A stretch of DNA of 64,000 nucleotides from JACNKJ01 sp964440095. GTDB taxonomy: Bacteria; Krumholzibacteriota; Krumholzibacteriia; JACNKJ01. A model generated the notes under the pieces. That model was not told the origin of the DNA. It was given only the letters and a program-made list of their open reading frames with translations, and did no database searches. The translations under genes and the position numbers were made by a program. The DNA lies in assembly GCA_964440095.1 (NCBI GenBank), contig CAYTPZ010000002.1:58472-122471 (forward strand). The letters are read 5' to 3'. Positions within the stretch are counted from its first letter, which is position 1. Each line of letters begins with the position of its first letter. Of the stretch, positions 9,601 through 19,428 are shown one piece after another.

Positions 9601-10449
9601 ACCGACAAGAAGATCAAGCGCGTCATGGATGGCGCCGCCCGCGCCCTCGAGCGCGTGGATCGCGACCTGGATAAGGAGCGCGACCGCCTGCAGCTGGGTG
9701 ACGAGCTTCCCCCTGGCGTGATCAAAATGGTGAAGGTCTACGTGGCCCGGAAGCGCAAGCTTTCCGTGGGCGACAAGATGGCCGGACGCCACGGTAACAA
9801 GGGTGTTATCGCCAAAATCATGGCTGAAGAAGACATGCCTTATCTGCCCGACGGGACGCCGGTGCAGATCGTTCTGAATCCGCTGGGCGTGCCCAGTCGA
9901 ATGAATGTGGGACAGGTTCTTGAAACCCACCTGGGATGGGCCATGGCGGCCCTGGGCATGAGCGCATCCACCAAGGTCTTCGACGGAGCGGGCATCGACG
10001 AAGTTAAGGCGGCGCTCACGGAAGCCGGCCTTCCCGAGAGCGGCAAGACCCCTCTCTACGACGGCCGCACCGGCGACGCTTTCGGCGACGAGGTGATGGT
10101 GGGCTACATGTACATGTTGAAGCTCAGCCACCTGGTGGACGACAAGATCCACGCCAGGAGCATCGGGCCCTACAGTCTCGTTACCCAGCAGCCCCTGGGT
10201 GGTAAAGCCCAGTTCGGCGGACAGCGCTTCGGAGAAATGGAAGTCTGGGCCCTCGAGGCCTATGGCGCCGCCCATACTCTGCAGGAGTTGCTCACCGTGA
10301 AGAGCGACGATGTCGCCGGGCGCAGTGCAGTTTACGAAGCCGTGGTCAAGGGCGAGAATCCGCCCAAGCCCGGCATTCCCGAATCTTTCAACGTGCTGGT
10401 CAAGGAACTCCAGGCGCTCTGCCTGGATGTGGACCTTGAGAAGGCTTAG
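6649..10449 (+). CDS. rpoB: DNA-directed RNA polymerase subunit beta
   Basis: Catalytic-core subunit of RNA polymerase, 1266 residues. The GTG start at 6649 is set by GGAGGT at 6638-6643 and gives MSFAEKLPRRNYSK. The rifampicin-binding cluster is near residues 461-485 (FFGSSQLSQFMDQTNPLSE, then HKRRLSALGPGG) with no resistance-type change that I can see. The C-terminal clamp-connector region carries GKAQFGGQRFGEMEVWALEA. rpoC follows after 14 bases, so the two are co-translated. Confidence 0.99.
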   Translation: MSFAEKLPRRNYSKLTAVMEIPDLLQVQLESFESFLQARTNPRQRHHQGLEAVFRSVFPIESTRGDFILEYLDYSVLDPKYSVDECQERDLSYMVPLKARLRLIVKETDEESGESRVKDIIESEVFLGEMPFLTDKGTFVINGAERVIVSQLHRSPGVFFSDSIHPNGKPLFSARIIPYRGSWVEFTTDINDMMHVHIDRKKKLPVTVLLRAIGYDSDSKLLQAFSEYEDVSITKRPSKSDAGLIDRVLVDDVFHPETGEILAEAGSPITEALLTLMRQAKIFECMLLAGMDDMRSKVILNTLAKDPTKSEEDALKYIYNLLRPGDPPNIETARGLLDRLFFNEKRYDLAGVGRYKINNRLGLDVPIETTVLTPTDIVAVIVYLLGIKAQDPAFHTDDIDHLGNRRIRSVGELLGNQFSLGLSRMARIIKERMTLQDSESVTPSDLVNARTISAVIQSFFGSSQLSQFMDQTNPLSELTHKRRLSALGPGGLTRERAGFEVRDVHYTHYGRMCPIETPEGPNIGLITSLSTYARVNPFGFLETPYRKVKKGRATDDVVYLSADEEDRVIIGQANAPLDEKARFVNPSVLSRMKGEFPLTPKNDVDYMDVSPTQMVSAAASLIPFLEHDDANRALMGCNMQRQAVPLLKTEAPLVGTGMEERVARDSQAVVVAQRAGTVIAVTGNSVIIQPARSRASDLEDYSGFEGQDFYKLQKFRRSNQDTCINQKVLVKPGDKVVAGQVLADGPGTNHGELALGQNVLASFMPWGGYNYEDAILLSESLVKHDRFTSIHIEEFECQVREIKAGREEITRELPNVGEDALKNLDDDGIIRSGARVRAGDILVGKVTPKGETELTPEERLLRAIFGDKAGDVRNASLKSPPGMDGIVVDVKVFSRKERDDRSRTEEKKRGEKLTEGAALERKRVIKIRDERLSNLMIDETSHKLVHAATGEVLVRRGRKINQALLDELDLDGLHWGLPIVQDLSTDKKIKRVMDGAARALERVDRDLDKERDRLQLGDELPPGVIKMVKVYVARKRKLSVGDKMAGRHGNKGVIAKIMAEEDMPYLPDGTPVQIVLNPLGVPSRMNVGQVLETHLGWAMAALGMSASTKVFDGAGIDEVKAALTEAGLPESGKTPLYDGRTGDAFGDEVMVGYMYMLKLSHLVDDKIHARSIGPYSLVTQQPLGGKAQFGGQRFGEMEVWALEAYGAAHTLQELLTVKSDDVAGRSAVYEAVVKGENPPKPGIPESFNVLVKELQALCLDVDLEKA

Positions 10450-10463
10450 TCGAGGAGGAAAGC

Positions 10464-13400
10464 GTGTACCTGAGCTTCCGCAATAGGGAACAAGAGGTCC
10501 CCGACTTCAAGTCAATCCGGGTTTCCCTGGCCAGCCCCGACAAGATCCGGGAGTGGAGCTTCGGCGAAGTCACGAAGCCGGAAACCATCAACTATCGGTC
10601 CTTCAAGCCCGAGAAGAACGGTCTCTTCTGTGAAAAGATCTTCGGACCGGTGAAGGACTGGGAATGCGCCTGCGGTAAATACAAGCGCATTCGCTATCGC
10701 GGCGTCATCTGTGACCGCTGTGGTGTTGAGGTAACCCTGTCCCGCGTGCGCCGCGAGCGCATGGGGCACGTGGAGCTGGCCGTGCCGGTGAGCCACATCT
10801 GGTTCTTCAAGGGCCTGCCTAGCCGCATTGGCCACCTGCTGGGCATGACCATCAAGGATCTGGAACGGGTGCTCTACTACGAGAGCTACCTGGTCATGGA
10901 TTCGGGCAACACCGCCCTCGAGCCCCGTGAACTCATTACCGAAGAGCGCTATTACGAGCTGCTCGACGAGGGTTTCGAGTTCGAGGCGAAGATGGGCGCC
11001 GAGGCTATTCAGGGTCTGCTCAGAAAACTGGAGCTGGACGAGCTCTCCGTGGAGCTTCGCGATCAGATCGCCAACGAGACCAGTCAGCAGCGCAAGCAGG
11101 ATGCCCTCAAGCGCTTGAAGGTCACTGAGGCTTTCCGCCACAGCACCAACAAGCCCGAGTGGATGATCCTCGAGACCGTTCCCGTGCTGCCGCCGGATCT
11201 GCGCCCCCTGGTGCCGCTGGAGGGCGGACGTTTCGCCACCAGCGATCTGAACGATCTCTATCGGCGCATCATCAACCGGAACAATCGTCTGAAGAAGCTC
11301 ATCGAGATCAAGGCGCCCGAAGTCATCTTGCGCAACGAGAAGCGCATGTTGCAGGAAGCCGTGGACGCGCTCTTCGACAATGGTCGTCGCAGCCGCGCCG
11401 TGCGTGGGCATGGAAATCGTCCACTGAAGAGCCTGAGCGACATGCTCAAGGGTAAGCAGGGTCGCTTCCGCCAGAACCTGCTCGGAAAGCGCGTGGATTA
11501 CTCCGGTCGTTCGGTCATCGTCGTGGGCCCGGAGCTGAAGCTCTATGAGTGCGGCCTGCCCAAGAGCATGGCCCTGGAGCTGTTCAAGCCCTTCATCATC
11601 CGCAAGCTGGAAGAGCGGGGCTACGTTCAGACGGTCAAGAGCGCGAAGAAGCTGGTGGAGCGTCAGAGCCCCGAGGTCTGGGATATTCTCGAAGAGATCA
11701 TCCAGGACCACCCGGTCATGCTCAACCGTGCGCCAACCCTGCACCGCCTGGGTATCCAGGCCTTCCAGCCCGTGCTGGTCGAGGGTAAGGCCATCCGCAT
11801 TCACCCGCTGGTTTGCCAGGCCTTCAATGCCGATTTCGACGGCGACCAGATGGCCGTGCACGTTCCCCTGAGTTTCGAGGCGCAGCTGGAATGCCGCATC
11901 CTCATGCTCTCGGCCAACAACATTCTTCTGCCCAGCAGCGGCAAGCCCGTAGCTTCGCCTCACCAGGATATGGTGCTCGGCTCCTACTACCTGACCAAGG
12001 AAAAGCGGGGAGACAAGGGCGAAGGCATGCACTTCAGCGGTCGCAAGGAAGTGCTGCGCGGCCTTGACCACGGTGTTGTGAGTTTGCACAGTCTCGTGAA
12101 GATGAAGCAGGATGAGGAGTGGATCGAAACCACACCCGGCCGCGTGATCTTCAACGAGCATGTGCCCCTCAAGCTGGGTTTCTTCAACAATGTCATGAAC
12201 CGCAAAGCCCTCGATCGCCTGGTCTCCTTTGCCTTTAAGGAGTTGGATGGCGATGAGATCGTCGTCTTCCTGGACGACCTCAAAGATCTGGGCTTCCGCT
12301 ACGCCACCTTGGCGGGTGTGACCATCGGTATCGACGACCTCATCATTCCGCCGGAGAAGCAGGAGATCCTCGACCGCACCCAGGCCGAGGTGGATCAGAT
12401 TCAGAGCGACTTCGACGGAAAGAAGATCTCCGACGGCGAGCGCTACAACCGCATCATCGACCGCTGGACGCAGGCTCGTGAAGCCGTGGCCAACGCGATG
12501 ATGCGTGAGATGGAAGACGACCGTCAGGGCTTCAACCCCGTCTTTATGATGGCTCACTCCGGTTCGCGAGGCAGTCGTGATCAGATCAGTCAGCTCGCGG
12601 GAATGCGTGGTCTCATGGCCAAGCCCCAGAAGAAGATGACCGGTCAGATCGGTGAAATTATCGAGCAGCCCATTAAGAACAACTTCCGTGAGGGCCTCTC
12701 GGTGCTGCAGTACTTTATCTCCACTCACGGTGCGCGTAAGGGTCTGGCGGATACGGCGCTGAAAACCGCCGACGCCGGTTACCTCACCCGCCGTCTGGTG
12801 GACGTGGCCCAGGACGTCATCATTACGGAAGAGGACTGTGGAACCATCCGCGGTCTGGAAACCTCGGCCCTCAAGGAAGGCGAAGAGGTTATCGAACCTC
12901 TGCGTGACCGCATCGAAGGCCGCTCTCTGGTTGAGGATATCTTCGATCCTCTCACCAGTGACCTGCTGATCGAGGCGGGCACCTTGCTCGACGAAGATCT
13001 CTCGGCTCAGATCGAGGAAGCTGGCATCGAGTCCGTGAAGATCCGTTCGGTGCTTACCTGCGAAACCCGTCGCGGCGTCTGCCGCGGCTGTTACGGTCGC
13101 GACCTGGCTTCGGGTCGGCTCGTGGATATCGGCGAGGCTGTGGGCGTGGTCGCCGCGCAATCCATCGGTGAGCCGGGTACTCAGCTGACGCTGCGTACCT
13201 TCCACGTGGGTGGTATCGCGGGACGTATCGCCGAAGTCACCGATAAGGTGGCTCCCTGCGATGCCGAACTCGAGTTCCTGAACGTCCGTACCGTAAAGCG
13301 GGCCGACAAAACCTCCGTGGTCATCGGTCACAAGGGCGAGATGCTCGTGAAGGTGATCGAGGGCAAGAAGGAGCGCATTCGCGCCCGTTACAGCGCGCCT

Positions 13401-14678
13401 TATGGCGCGGCGCTGTCGGTGAAGAGCGGCCAGAAGGTCAAGCAGGACCAGGCTCTCTTCAGCTGGGACCCCTATGCCGATCCCATGATCGCCACCAAGA
13501 AGGGCGAGGTTCAGTTCGTGGATATCGAGCTGGGTCGCACCCTGAAGTCGGAAACGGATGAAAAGGGCCGCATGCAGAGGGTCATTTCCGAAGACCTTCA
13601 GAAGGACCTTTACCCCGAGATCAAGATTCTCAATCCCGATGGCCGGGTTCTGGAGAAATTCTACCTGCCCACGGGAGCCATCCTTCGGGTGGAAGACGGC
13701 GATGAAATCACCGCCGGTACTTCCCTGGTGCAGGTGCCCAAGTCCATCGGCCATACCGGTGATATCACCGGTGGTCTGCCCCGAGTGGTGGACCTCTTCG
13801 AAGTGCGTAAACCCAAGGACTCCGCGGTGGTTACGGCCATCGACGGTCTTGTGGACATCGGCGGCGTCACGCGCGGCATGCGCAAGGTGCTGGTGAAGCG
13901 CGACGAGGAGAACCAGGCCGAATACCTTATTCCTCAGGGCAAGCACCTGCTGGTCCATGATGGCGACGAGGTTACTGCGGGCGATCGCCTGACGGACGGT
14001 CCCGTGAATCCTTTCGATATTTTGGCCATTCGCGGTGTCCAGGCGGCTCAGAGCTATCTGGTCAACGAAATCCAGGAAGTCTACCGACTCCAGGGTGTGG
14101 GCATCAACGACAAGCACATCGAAGTTATTGTGCGGCAGATGCTTAGAAAGGTGCAGGTAGAGGATGCGGGTGATACCCGCTTCCTTGAGGGCGATCAGGT
14201 CGCCCGGGCCGAATTCCAGGATGAAAACGAGCGGGTTGCCGGCGAGGGAAGCCAGATGGCGACCTATCGTCCTCTGCTGCTTGGAATTACGAAGGCCAGC
14301 CTGACCACCGAGAGCTTCTTCTCGGCGGCGAGCTTCCAGGAAACCACCCGGGTGCTCACCGAGGCGGCCATCAACAGCAAGGTCGACGACCTGCAGGGCC
14401 TAAAAGAAAATGTGATCGTTGGGCGACTTATCCCCGCGGGGACGGGTCGCAAAGAATTCCGGAATGTGGAGGTCTCCCAGACCGAGCTCAACGAGCTGGA
14501 GCAGGAGATCGCCGAGCGCAAGGCTGCGGAAGCTGCCGCGGAAGAAGAGGCAGCGGCCGCCGGCGGAGGAGTCGTCAGGTTGGGGCAGGAAATGAGCGCC
14601 ACCAGTGTTTTGGGCGACAACAAGGTCTTCCCGGGTACGGAATCGGACGAGGGCGAGATCGAGGCGCCAACGACTTAG
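10464..14678 (+). CDS. rpoC: DNA-directed RNA polymerase subunit beta'
   Basis: Catalytic subunit, 1404 residues, GTG start behind GAGGAGG. The N-terminal zinc site has four Cys at 68, 70, 83 and 86. The active-site NADFDGDQM (455-463) supplies the three Mg-binding Asp (457, 459, 461). The second zinc site appears at CETRRGVCRGC. The C-terminus adds an Ala/Glu-rich and then acidic tail ending GEIEAPTT. It is followed by a heptamer repeat with a T-rich end and then a new promoter for rpsL. Confidence 0.99.
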   Translation: MYLSFRNREQEVPDFKSIRVSLASPDKIREWSFGEVTKPETINYRSFKPEKNGLFCEKIFGPVKDWECACGKYKRIRYRGVICDRCGVEVTLSRVRRERMGHVELAVPVSHIWFFKGLPSRIGHLLGMTIKDLERVLYYESYLVMDSGNTALEPRELITEERYYELLDEGFEFEAKMGAEAIQGLLRKLELDELSVELRDQIANETSQQRKQDALKRLKVTEAFRHSTNKPEWMILETVPVLPPDLRPLVPLEGGRFATSDLNDLYRRIINRNNRLKKLIEIKAPEVILRNEKRMLQEAVDALFDNGRRSRAVRGHGNRPLKSLSDMLKGKQGRFRQNLLGKRVDYSGRSVIVVGPELKLYECGLPKSMALELFKPFIIRKLEERGYVQTVKSAKKLVERQSPEVWDILEEIIQDHPVMLNRAPTLHRLGIQAFQPVLVEGKAIRIHPLVCQAFNADFDGDQMAVHVPLSFEAQLECRILMLSANNILLPSSGKPVASPHQDMVLGSYYLTKEKRGDKGEGMHFSGRKEVLRGLDHGVVSLHSLVKMKQDEEWIETTPGRVIFNEHVPLKLGFFNNVMNRKALDRLVSFAFKELDGDEIVVFLDDLKDLGFRYATLAGVTIGIDDLIIPPEKQEILDRTQAEVDQIQSDFDGKKISDGERYNRIIDRWTQAREAVANAMMREMEDDRQGFNPVFMMAHSGSRGSRDQISQLAGMRGLMAKPQKKMTGQIGEIIEQPIKNNFREGLSVLQYFISTHGARKGLADTALKTADAGYLTRRLVDVAQDVIITEEDCGTIRGLETSALKEGEEVIEPLRDRIEGRSLVEDIFDPLTSDLLIEAGTLLDEDLSAQIEEAGIESVKIRSVLTCETRRGVCRGCYGRDLASGRLVDIGEAVGVVAAQSIGEPGTQLTLRTFHVGGIAGRIAEVTDKVAPCDAELEFLNVRTVKRADKTSVVIGHKGEMLVKVIEGKKERIRARYSAPYGAALSVKSGQKVKQDQALFSWDPYADPMIATKKGEVQFVDIELGRTLKSETDEKGRMQRVISEDLQKDLYPEIKILNPDGRVLEKFYLPTGAILRVEDGDEITAGTSLVQVPKSIGHTGDITGGLPRVVDLFEVRKPKDSAVVTAIDGLVDIGGVTRGMRKVLVKRDEENQAEYLIPQGKHLLVHDGDEVTAGDRLTDGPVNPFDILAIRGVQAAQSYLVNEIQEVYRLQGVGINDKHIEVIVRQMLRKVQVEDAGDTRFLEGDQVARAEFQDENERVAGEGSQMATYRPLLLGITKASLTTESFFSAASFQETTRVLTEAAINSKVDDLQGLKENVIVGRLIPAGTGRKEFRNVEVSQTELNELEQEIAERKAAEAAAEEEAAAAGGGVVRLGQEMSATSVLGDNKVFPGTESDEGEIEAPTT

Positions 14679-14764
14679 CCGCCTACCGCCTACCGCCTAC
14701 CGCTAACCGCCTACCGCCAGAGTTCCAGCGCTAAGCGGCCCGCGGCTCGCGGTCAGCGGTCAGC
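14679..14764. repeat. Heptamer inverted-array repeat, copy 3
   Basis: It begins at the rpoC stop codon. The 5' arm repeats CGCCTAC four times with one CGCTAAC, then CCGCCAGAG; the 3' arm has GCTAAGC/GGCTCGC/GGTCAGC units complementary to it and ends in TTTTC. It may act as the rpoC terminator. Confidence 0.75.
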
Positions 14765-14781
14765 TTTTCTTCCCTAACGGG

Positions 14782-14810
14782 TTGACAAATAAGGGGCTAT
14801 CGTATAGATT
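14782..14810 (+). promoter_or_regulatory. Sigma70-type promoter for rpsL-rpsG
   Basis: TTGACA (14782-14787) is followed by a 17-base spacer and TAGATT (14805-14810); TATAGA two bases earlier is the alternative -10. About 110 bases of leader precede rpsL. Confidence 0.65.
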
Positions 14811-14924
14811 CGGTTCTTTGTGCGCCGTATCTCGCCCACCTTGCGTTAACTACTTACACGGCAAGGCATTATGTCAGGGCTAAAAGGCCCATAGGCGCGG
14901 TGCGCTGTCTCAAGGAGAGTTGGA

Positions 14925-15299
14925 TTGCCGACCCTGAATCAGTTGATCCGGAATGGCCGCAAGGTCATTAAGAAGAAAAGCAAGTCGCCTGCCCTGCAGA
15001 GCAATCCGCAGCGACGCGGCGTCTGCACCCGGGTCTACACGACGACGCCCAAGAAGCCGAACTCCGCGCTGCGGAAGGTCGCGCGTGTGCGCTTGACCAA
15101 CGGCATCGAGGTGACGGCCTACATCCCCGGTGAGGGGCACAACCTCCAGGAGCACTCCATTGTCCTGGTGCGTGGCGGCCGAGTGAAGGATCTCCCCGGC
15201 GTGCGCTACCACATTGTGCGTGGCGCCCTGGATACAAGCGGCGTGGACGGGCGCGGACAGCGTCGCTCCAAATACGGAACCAAAAGGCCCAAGAAGTAG
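14925..15299 (+). CDS. rpsL: 30S ribosomal protein S12
   Basis: Decoding-centre protein, 124 residues. The TTG start at 14925 follows CAAGGAGAG and gives MPTLNQLIRNGR. TTPKKPNSALRKVARV and GRVKDLPGVRYH are the conserved loops where streptomycin-resistance changes occur; the Lys residues are wild type. It begins the str operon here, 31 bases before rpsG. Confidence 0.99.
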   Translation: MPTLNQLIRNGRKVIKKKSKSPALQSNPQRRGVCTRVYTTTPKKPNSALRKVARVRLTNGIEVTAYIPGEGHNLQEHSIVLVRGGRVKDLPGVRYHIVRGALDTSGVDGRGQRRSKYGTKRPKK

Positions 15300-15330
15300 G
15301 GCTGCGGGAAACCGCTAACAGAGGAATACG

Positions 15331-15801
15331 ATGGCTCGCAGAGGATATCGCAAAAAGAATGAACCGACTCCCGACCCCCGGCTCCACAATGCTCTGGTGT
15401 CTCTGTTTATCAATAATATGATGCAGGGCGGCAAGAAGAGTACTTCGGAGAAAATCTTCTACAAGGCGATGGATCTCATCGAAGAGAAGTCCGGTAAGAA
15501 GGGTCTCGAAGTTTTCATCGCGGCCATCAGCAATGTTAAGCCGAATCTTGAGGTGACGACCAAGCGCGTTGGCGGCGCCAACTACCAGGTGCCCATCGAA
15601 GTTCGCCCGGGACGTAAGACCGCCCTGGCCATGCGCTGGATTCTCACCTATTCCCGCTCCCGCCCGGACCACACCATGGCCGAGCGTCTGTCGGGTGAGC
15701 TTTTGGCGGCCTACCGCAAGGAAGGCTCCGCCATTAAGAAGCGGGAAGAGTCGCATCGTATGGCCGAGGCCAATAAGGCCTTCGCTCACTTCCGTTTCTA
15801 G
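15331..15801 (+). CDS. rpsG: 30S ribosomal protein S7
   Basis: Primary 16S rRNA-binding protein that nucleates assembly of the small-subunit head; 156 residues, the standard length. RRGYRKKNEPTPDPR starts the protein, and the conserved VGGANYQVPIEVRPGRK block is present. The 186-base spacer to fusA is long for this operon and holds an attenuator-like structure. Confidence 0.99.
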   Translation: MARRGYRKKNEPTPDPRLHNALVSLFINNMMQGGKKSTSEKIFYKAMDLIEEKSGKKGLEVFIAAISNVKPNLEVTTKRVGGANYQVPIEVRPGRKTALAMRWILTYSRSRPDHTMAERLSGELLAAYRKEGSAIKKREESHRMAEANKAFAHFRF

Positions 15802-15858
15802 TCCTCGAATAAAGGACGACCCTCACATAGCCGCTGGCGGCGGATTACGAGGCCCTAA

Positions 15859-15890
15859 GTATCGCGGGCCGAACCGCCGGAGGACGATAC
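15859..15890 (+). promoter_or_regulatory. Leader hairpin upstream of fusA
   Basis: GTATCG (15859-15864) pairs with CGATAC (15885-15890), enclosing GC-rich self-complementary bases (CGGGCCGAACCG). With a TCCC-GAAA-GGGA hairpin just after it and the terminator at 15917-15981, the rpsG-fusA spacer looks like a folded leader RNA. I do not recognise a known riboswitch class. Confidence 0.4.
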
Positions 15891-15916
15891 CTGCTGGAAA
15901 AGGTCCCGAAAGGGAA

Positions 15917-15981
15917 ACCCCTCCTGAGACCCTTGACGGCAGATCTGCGTGCGCATCGAGGGTTTCAGGAGGGGTTTTTTT
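15917..15981 (+). terminator. Intrinsic terminator/attenuator immediately before fusA
   Basis: ACCCCTCCTGAGACCC (15917-15932) pairs with GGGTTTCAGGAGGGGT (15960-15975), 16 bp with one G-U, followed by a seven-T run (15975-15981). It ends six bases before the fusA ATG, so any transcript of fusA must pass through it. The AGGAGG in the 3' arm is also the best ribosome-binding sequence nearby and would be hidden in the stem. Confidence 0.85.
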
Positions 15982-15987
15982 AGGACC

Positions 15988-18060
15988 ATGGCTAAGAAAG
16001 AGTCCATCGATCGAATACGTAATATCGGCATCGCTGCTCATATCGATGCCGGTAAGACGACGACCACCGAGAGGATTCTTTACTACGCCGGAATCATCCA
16101 TCGAATGGGAGAGGTCCATGACGGGGCCGCAACCATGGACTGGATGGAGCAGGAAAAGGAGCGGGGGATAACCATCACCTCCGCCGCCACGAGTTGCGAA
16201 TGGCTCGACCATCGTATCAACATTATCGACACCCCCGGGCACGTCGATTTTACGATGGAAGTGGAAAGATCCCTGCGGGTCCTCGACGGCATGGTGGCCG
16301 TCTTCTGCGCCGTGGGCGGCGTGGAGCCTCAGAGCGAGACAGTCTGGAGACAGGCCGATCGCTACAAGGTCCCACGAATGGCCTTCGTCAACAAGATGGA
16401 CCGGATTGGCGCCGATTTCGACGCCGTGCTCATAGCGATCCGGGAGCGTCTTGGAGCCAACGGCGTCGCAGTCCAGCTTCCCATTGGAAGCGAGGACGCT
16501 TTCCGGGGGGTCATCGACCTCGTGGAAATGAAGGCACTGATTTTTGACGAGGATGAACTCGGGTCCACTTTTCGGACCGAAAACATCCCCGCCGAGTTGG
16601 AGAGCGAAGCCGGGGAGGCCCGCACCCGACTCATCGAGGTCCTGTCCGATCTCGACGATGAAGTGGCCGAGGCCTATCTCGACGGCGGCGAGCTCGACAG
16701 TGAGCTGCTCCGGGGGGCCATCCGAAAAGGAACTCTGGGGGTAAAGATCATCCCCGTGTTCTGCGGAACGGCTCTGGGAAACAAGGGGGTCCAGCCCCTG
16801 CTGGACGGAATCGTGAGATTCCTTCCCAGCCCTCTGGACCTTCCGGCGGTTGAGGGGCAATTGCCCGGCCGGGAGGAGATGGTGAGTCGGAAGGCCTCGG
16901 TTGATGAGCCTTTCGCCGCACTCCTCTTCAAGATCGCTAACGATCCCTTCGCCGGGAAACTGGCTTACATCAGGGTCTACAGCGGTAAGTTGGACGCCGG
17001 GGCGCAGGTTTTGAACGTTGCCACGGGCCGCAAGGAGAGGATGGGCCGGCTCCTCAGGATGCACGCCAACAAGCGTGAAGAGGTGGACCGGATCCTGGCG
17101 GGAGACATCGCCGCAGTGGTGGGGCTTAAGGAAGTCCGAACGGGCGACACGCTCACGGATCCCAAGAAGCCCATGCTGCTGGAGCAGATGGAGTTTCCCG
17201 AGCCGGTCATCGACATTGCGATTGAGCCGAAGACCAAGGCTGACCAGGAAAAGCTCGACGAGGCGCTCAGGCGACTCGCCGAAGAGGATCCGACTTTCAA
17301 GGTTCGCGTCGACAAGGACACGGGCCAGACCCTGATCTCCGGGATGGGCGAACTACATCTGGAGATCCTCCTGGACCGAATGCTCCGGGAGTTCAAGGTC
17401 GGAGCGAACGTCGGAAAACCGCAGGTGGTCTACCGCGAATCGGTGACTGCGAGAGCGGAAAAAGAATTGCGCTTCGAGCGCACTGCCGGAAGTCAGGGAA
17501 TGTTCGCCCAAGTAACCCTGGCTGTGGAGCCCGCCAAGATTAGCGACGGGATCCTGTTCGAGAACCGGCTCGACGGTGACGCGATTCCGAAGGAATACGT
17601 TGCCGCGGTGGAAAAAGGAGTCAGGGAGGCCACGGCCTCCGGAGTCATCGCCGGATACGAGATGACTGACCTGAAGGTGGAGCTCCTGGCGGCCATCCAC
17701 CATGAAGTCGACTCCTCTGAGCAAGCCTTTCACGCTGCGGGGGCATTAGCCTTCCGCGAAGCAGCCAGGGAAGCCGTGCCGATGATTCTCGAGCCGGTGA
17801 TGAGCGTGGAAGTGGTAACGCCCGGAGATTTTACCGGGGAGGTGATCGGGGATCTGAACGCCCGCCGAGGAAAGGTGGGAGGAATGGCGCCCCGGGCCGA
17901 CGCCCAGATTGTTGAAGCGACGGTGCCTCTTTCGGAGATGTTCGGTTACATGACGAAACTACGCTCGCTCACGCAGGGGCGGGCAACATTCTCGATGCAG
18001 TTTTCACATTTTGAGAAAGTTCCATCGAGTATCGCTAGCCGCTTTATAACGGCCCAGTAA
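15988..18060 (+). CDS. fusA: Elongation factor G, str-operon copy, divergent domain IV
   Basis: Translational GTPase of 690 residues. The ATG at 15988 (MAKKESIDRIRNIGIAAH) is preferred; an upstream in-frame GTG would extend the protein through the terminator. Normal motifs: P-loop AHIDAGKTT, DTPGHVDF, FVNKMDR and VPLSEMFGYMTKLRS. The domain-IV loop near residues 498-509 reads RTAGSQGMFAQV, where translocating EF-G has a (S/T)GGxGQY-type sequence. Codon usage (many GGG, GGA, CGG, AGG) differs from the surrounding ribosomal genes. A second EF-G is at 37345-39435. The two may divide translocation and ribosome recycling, as in the spd/mitochondrial EFG1-EFG2 pairs; which does which is inference. 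Confidence 0.95.
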   Translation: MAKKESIDRIRNIGIAAHIDAGKTTTTERILYYAGIIHRMGEVHDGAATMDWMEQEKERGITITSAATSCEWLDHRINIIDTPGHVDFTMEVERSLRVLDGMVAVFCAVGGVEPQSETVWRQADRYKVPRMAFVNKMDRIGADFDAVLIAIRERLGANGVAVQLPIGSEDAFRGVIDLVEMKALIFDEDELGSTFRTENIPAELESEAGEARTRLIEVLSDLDDEVAEAYLDGGELDSELLRGAIRKGTLGVKIIPVFCGTALGNKGVQPLLDGIVRFLPSPLDLPAVEGQLPGREEMVSRKASVDEPFAALLFKIANDPFAGKLAYIRVYSGKLDAGAQVLNVATGRKERMGRLLRMHANKREEVDRILAGDIAAVVGLKEVRTGDTLTDPKKPMLLEQMEFPEPVIDIAIEPKTKADQEKLDEALRRLAEEDPTFKVRVDKDTGQTLISGMGELHLEILLDRMLREFKVGANVGKPQVVYRESVTARAEKELRFERTAGSQGMFAQVTLAVEPAKISDGILFENRLDGDAIPKEYVAAVEKGVREATASGVIAGYEMTDLKVELLAAIHHEVDSSEQAFHAAGALAFREAAREAVPMILEPVMSVEVVTPGDFTGEVIGDLNARRGKVGGMAPRADAQIVEATVPLSEMFGYMTKLRSLTQGRATFSMQFSHFEKVPSSIASRFITAQ

Positions 18061-18092
18061 ACAAAAGAGACCTAACAGGAGGTCGACTCGCC

Positions 18093-19283
<1,191 letters not shown>

Positions 19284-19360
19284 CCGCCGAGCGCTCGCCG
19301 CCAACAGCGACCGCCAGAGAGCGGTAAGCAGTTAGCGGTAAGCGGTAAGCGGTAAGCGGA
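19284..19360. repeat. Heptamer inverted-array repeat, copy 4
   Basis: It begins right after the tuf stop codon. The 5' arm has CCGCCGA/CCGCCAA/CCGCCAG-type units; the 3' arm has the most regular array of the family, GCGGTAA repeated with a GCAGTTA variant. The centre CCGCCAGAGAGCGG is shared with the copy at 2990-3061. Confidence 0.75.
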
Positions 19361-19428
19361 TCGACAGGTGAGCAGGGCCCTTCAAAACAAGGGCATGCTG
19401 GAGTAGCCGACCGACAGAGAGGTAGAGA

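Noticed and set aside
10512..14117. Very long open frame antisense to rpoC (and similar ones opposite rpoB, both tuf genes and the second EF-G, 37726-39462)
   Set aside because: They follow from strong codon bias and G+C content of the sense genes; no ribosome-binding sites, domains or sensible composition.
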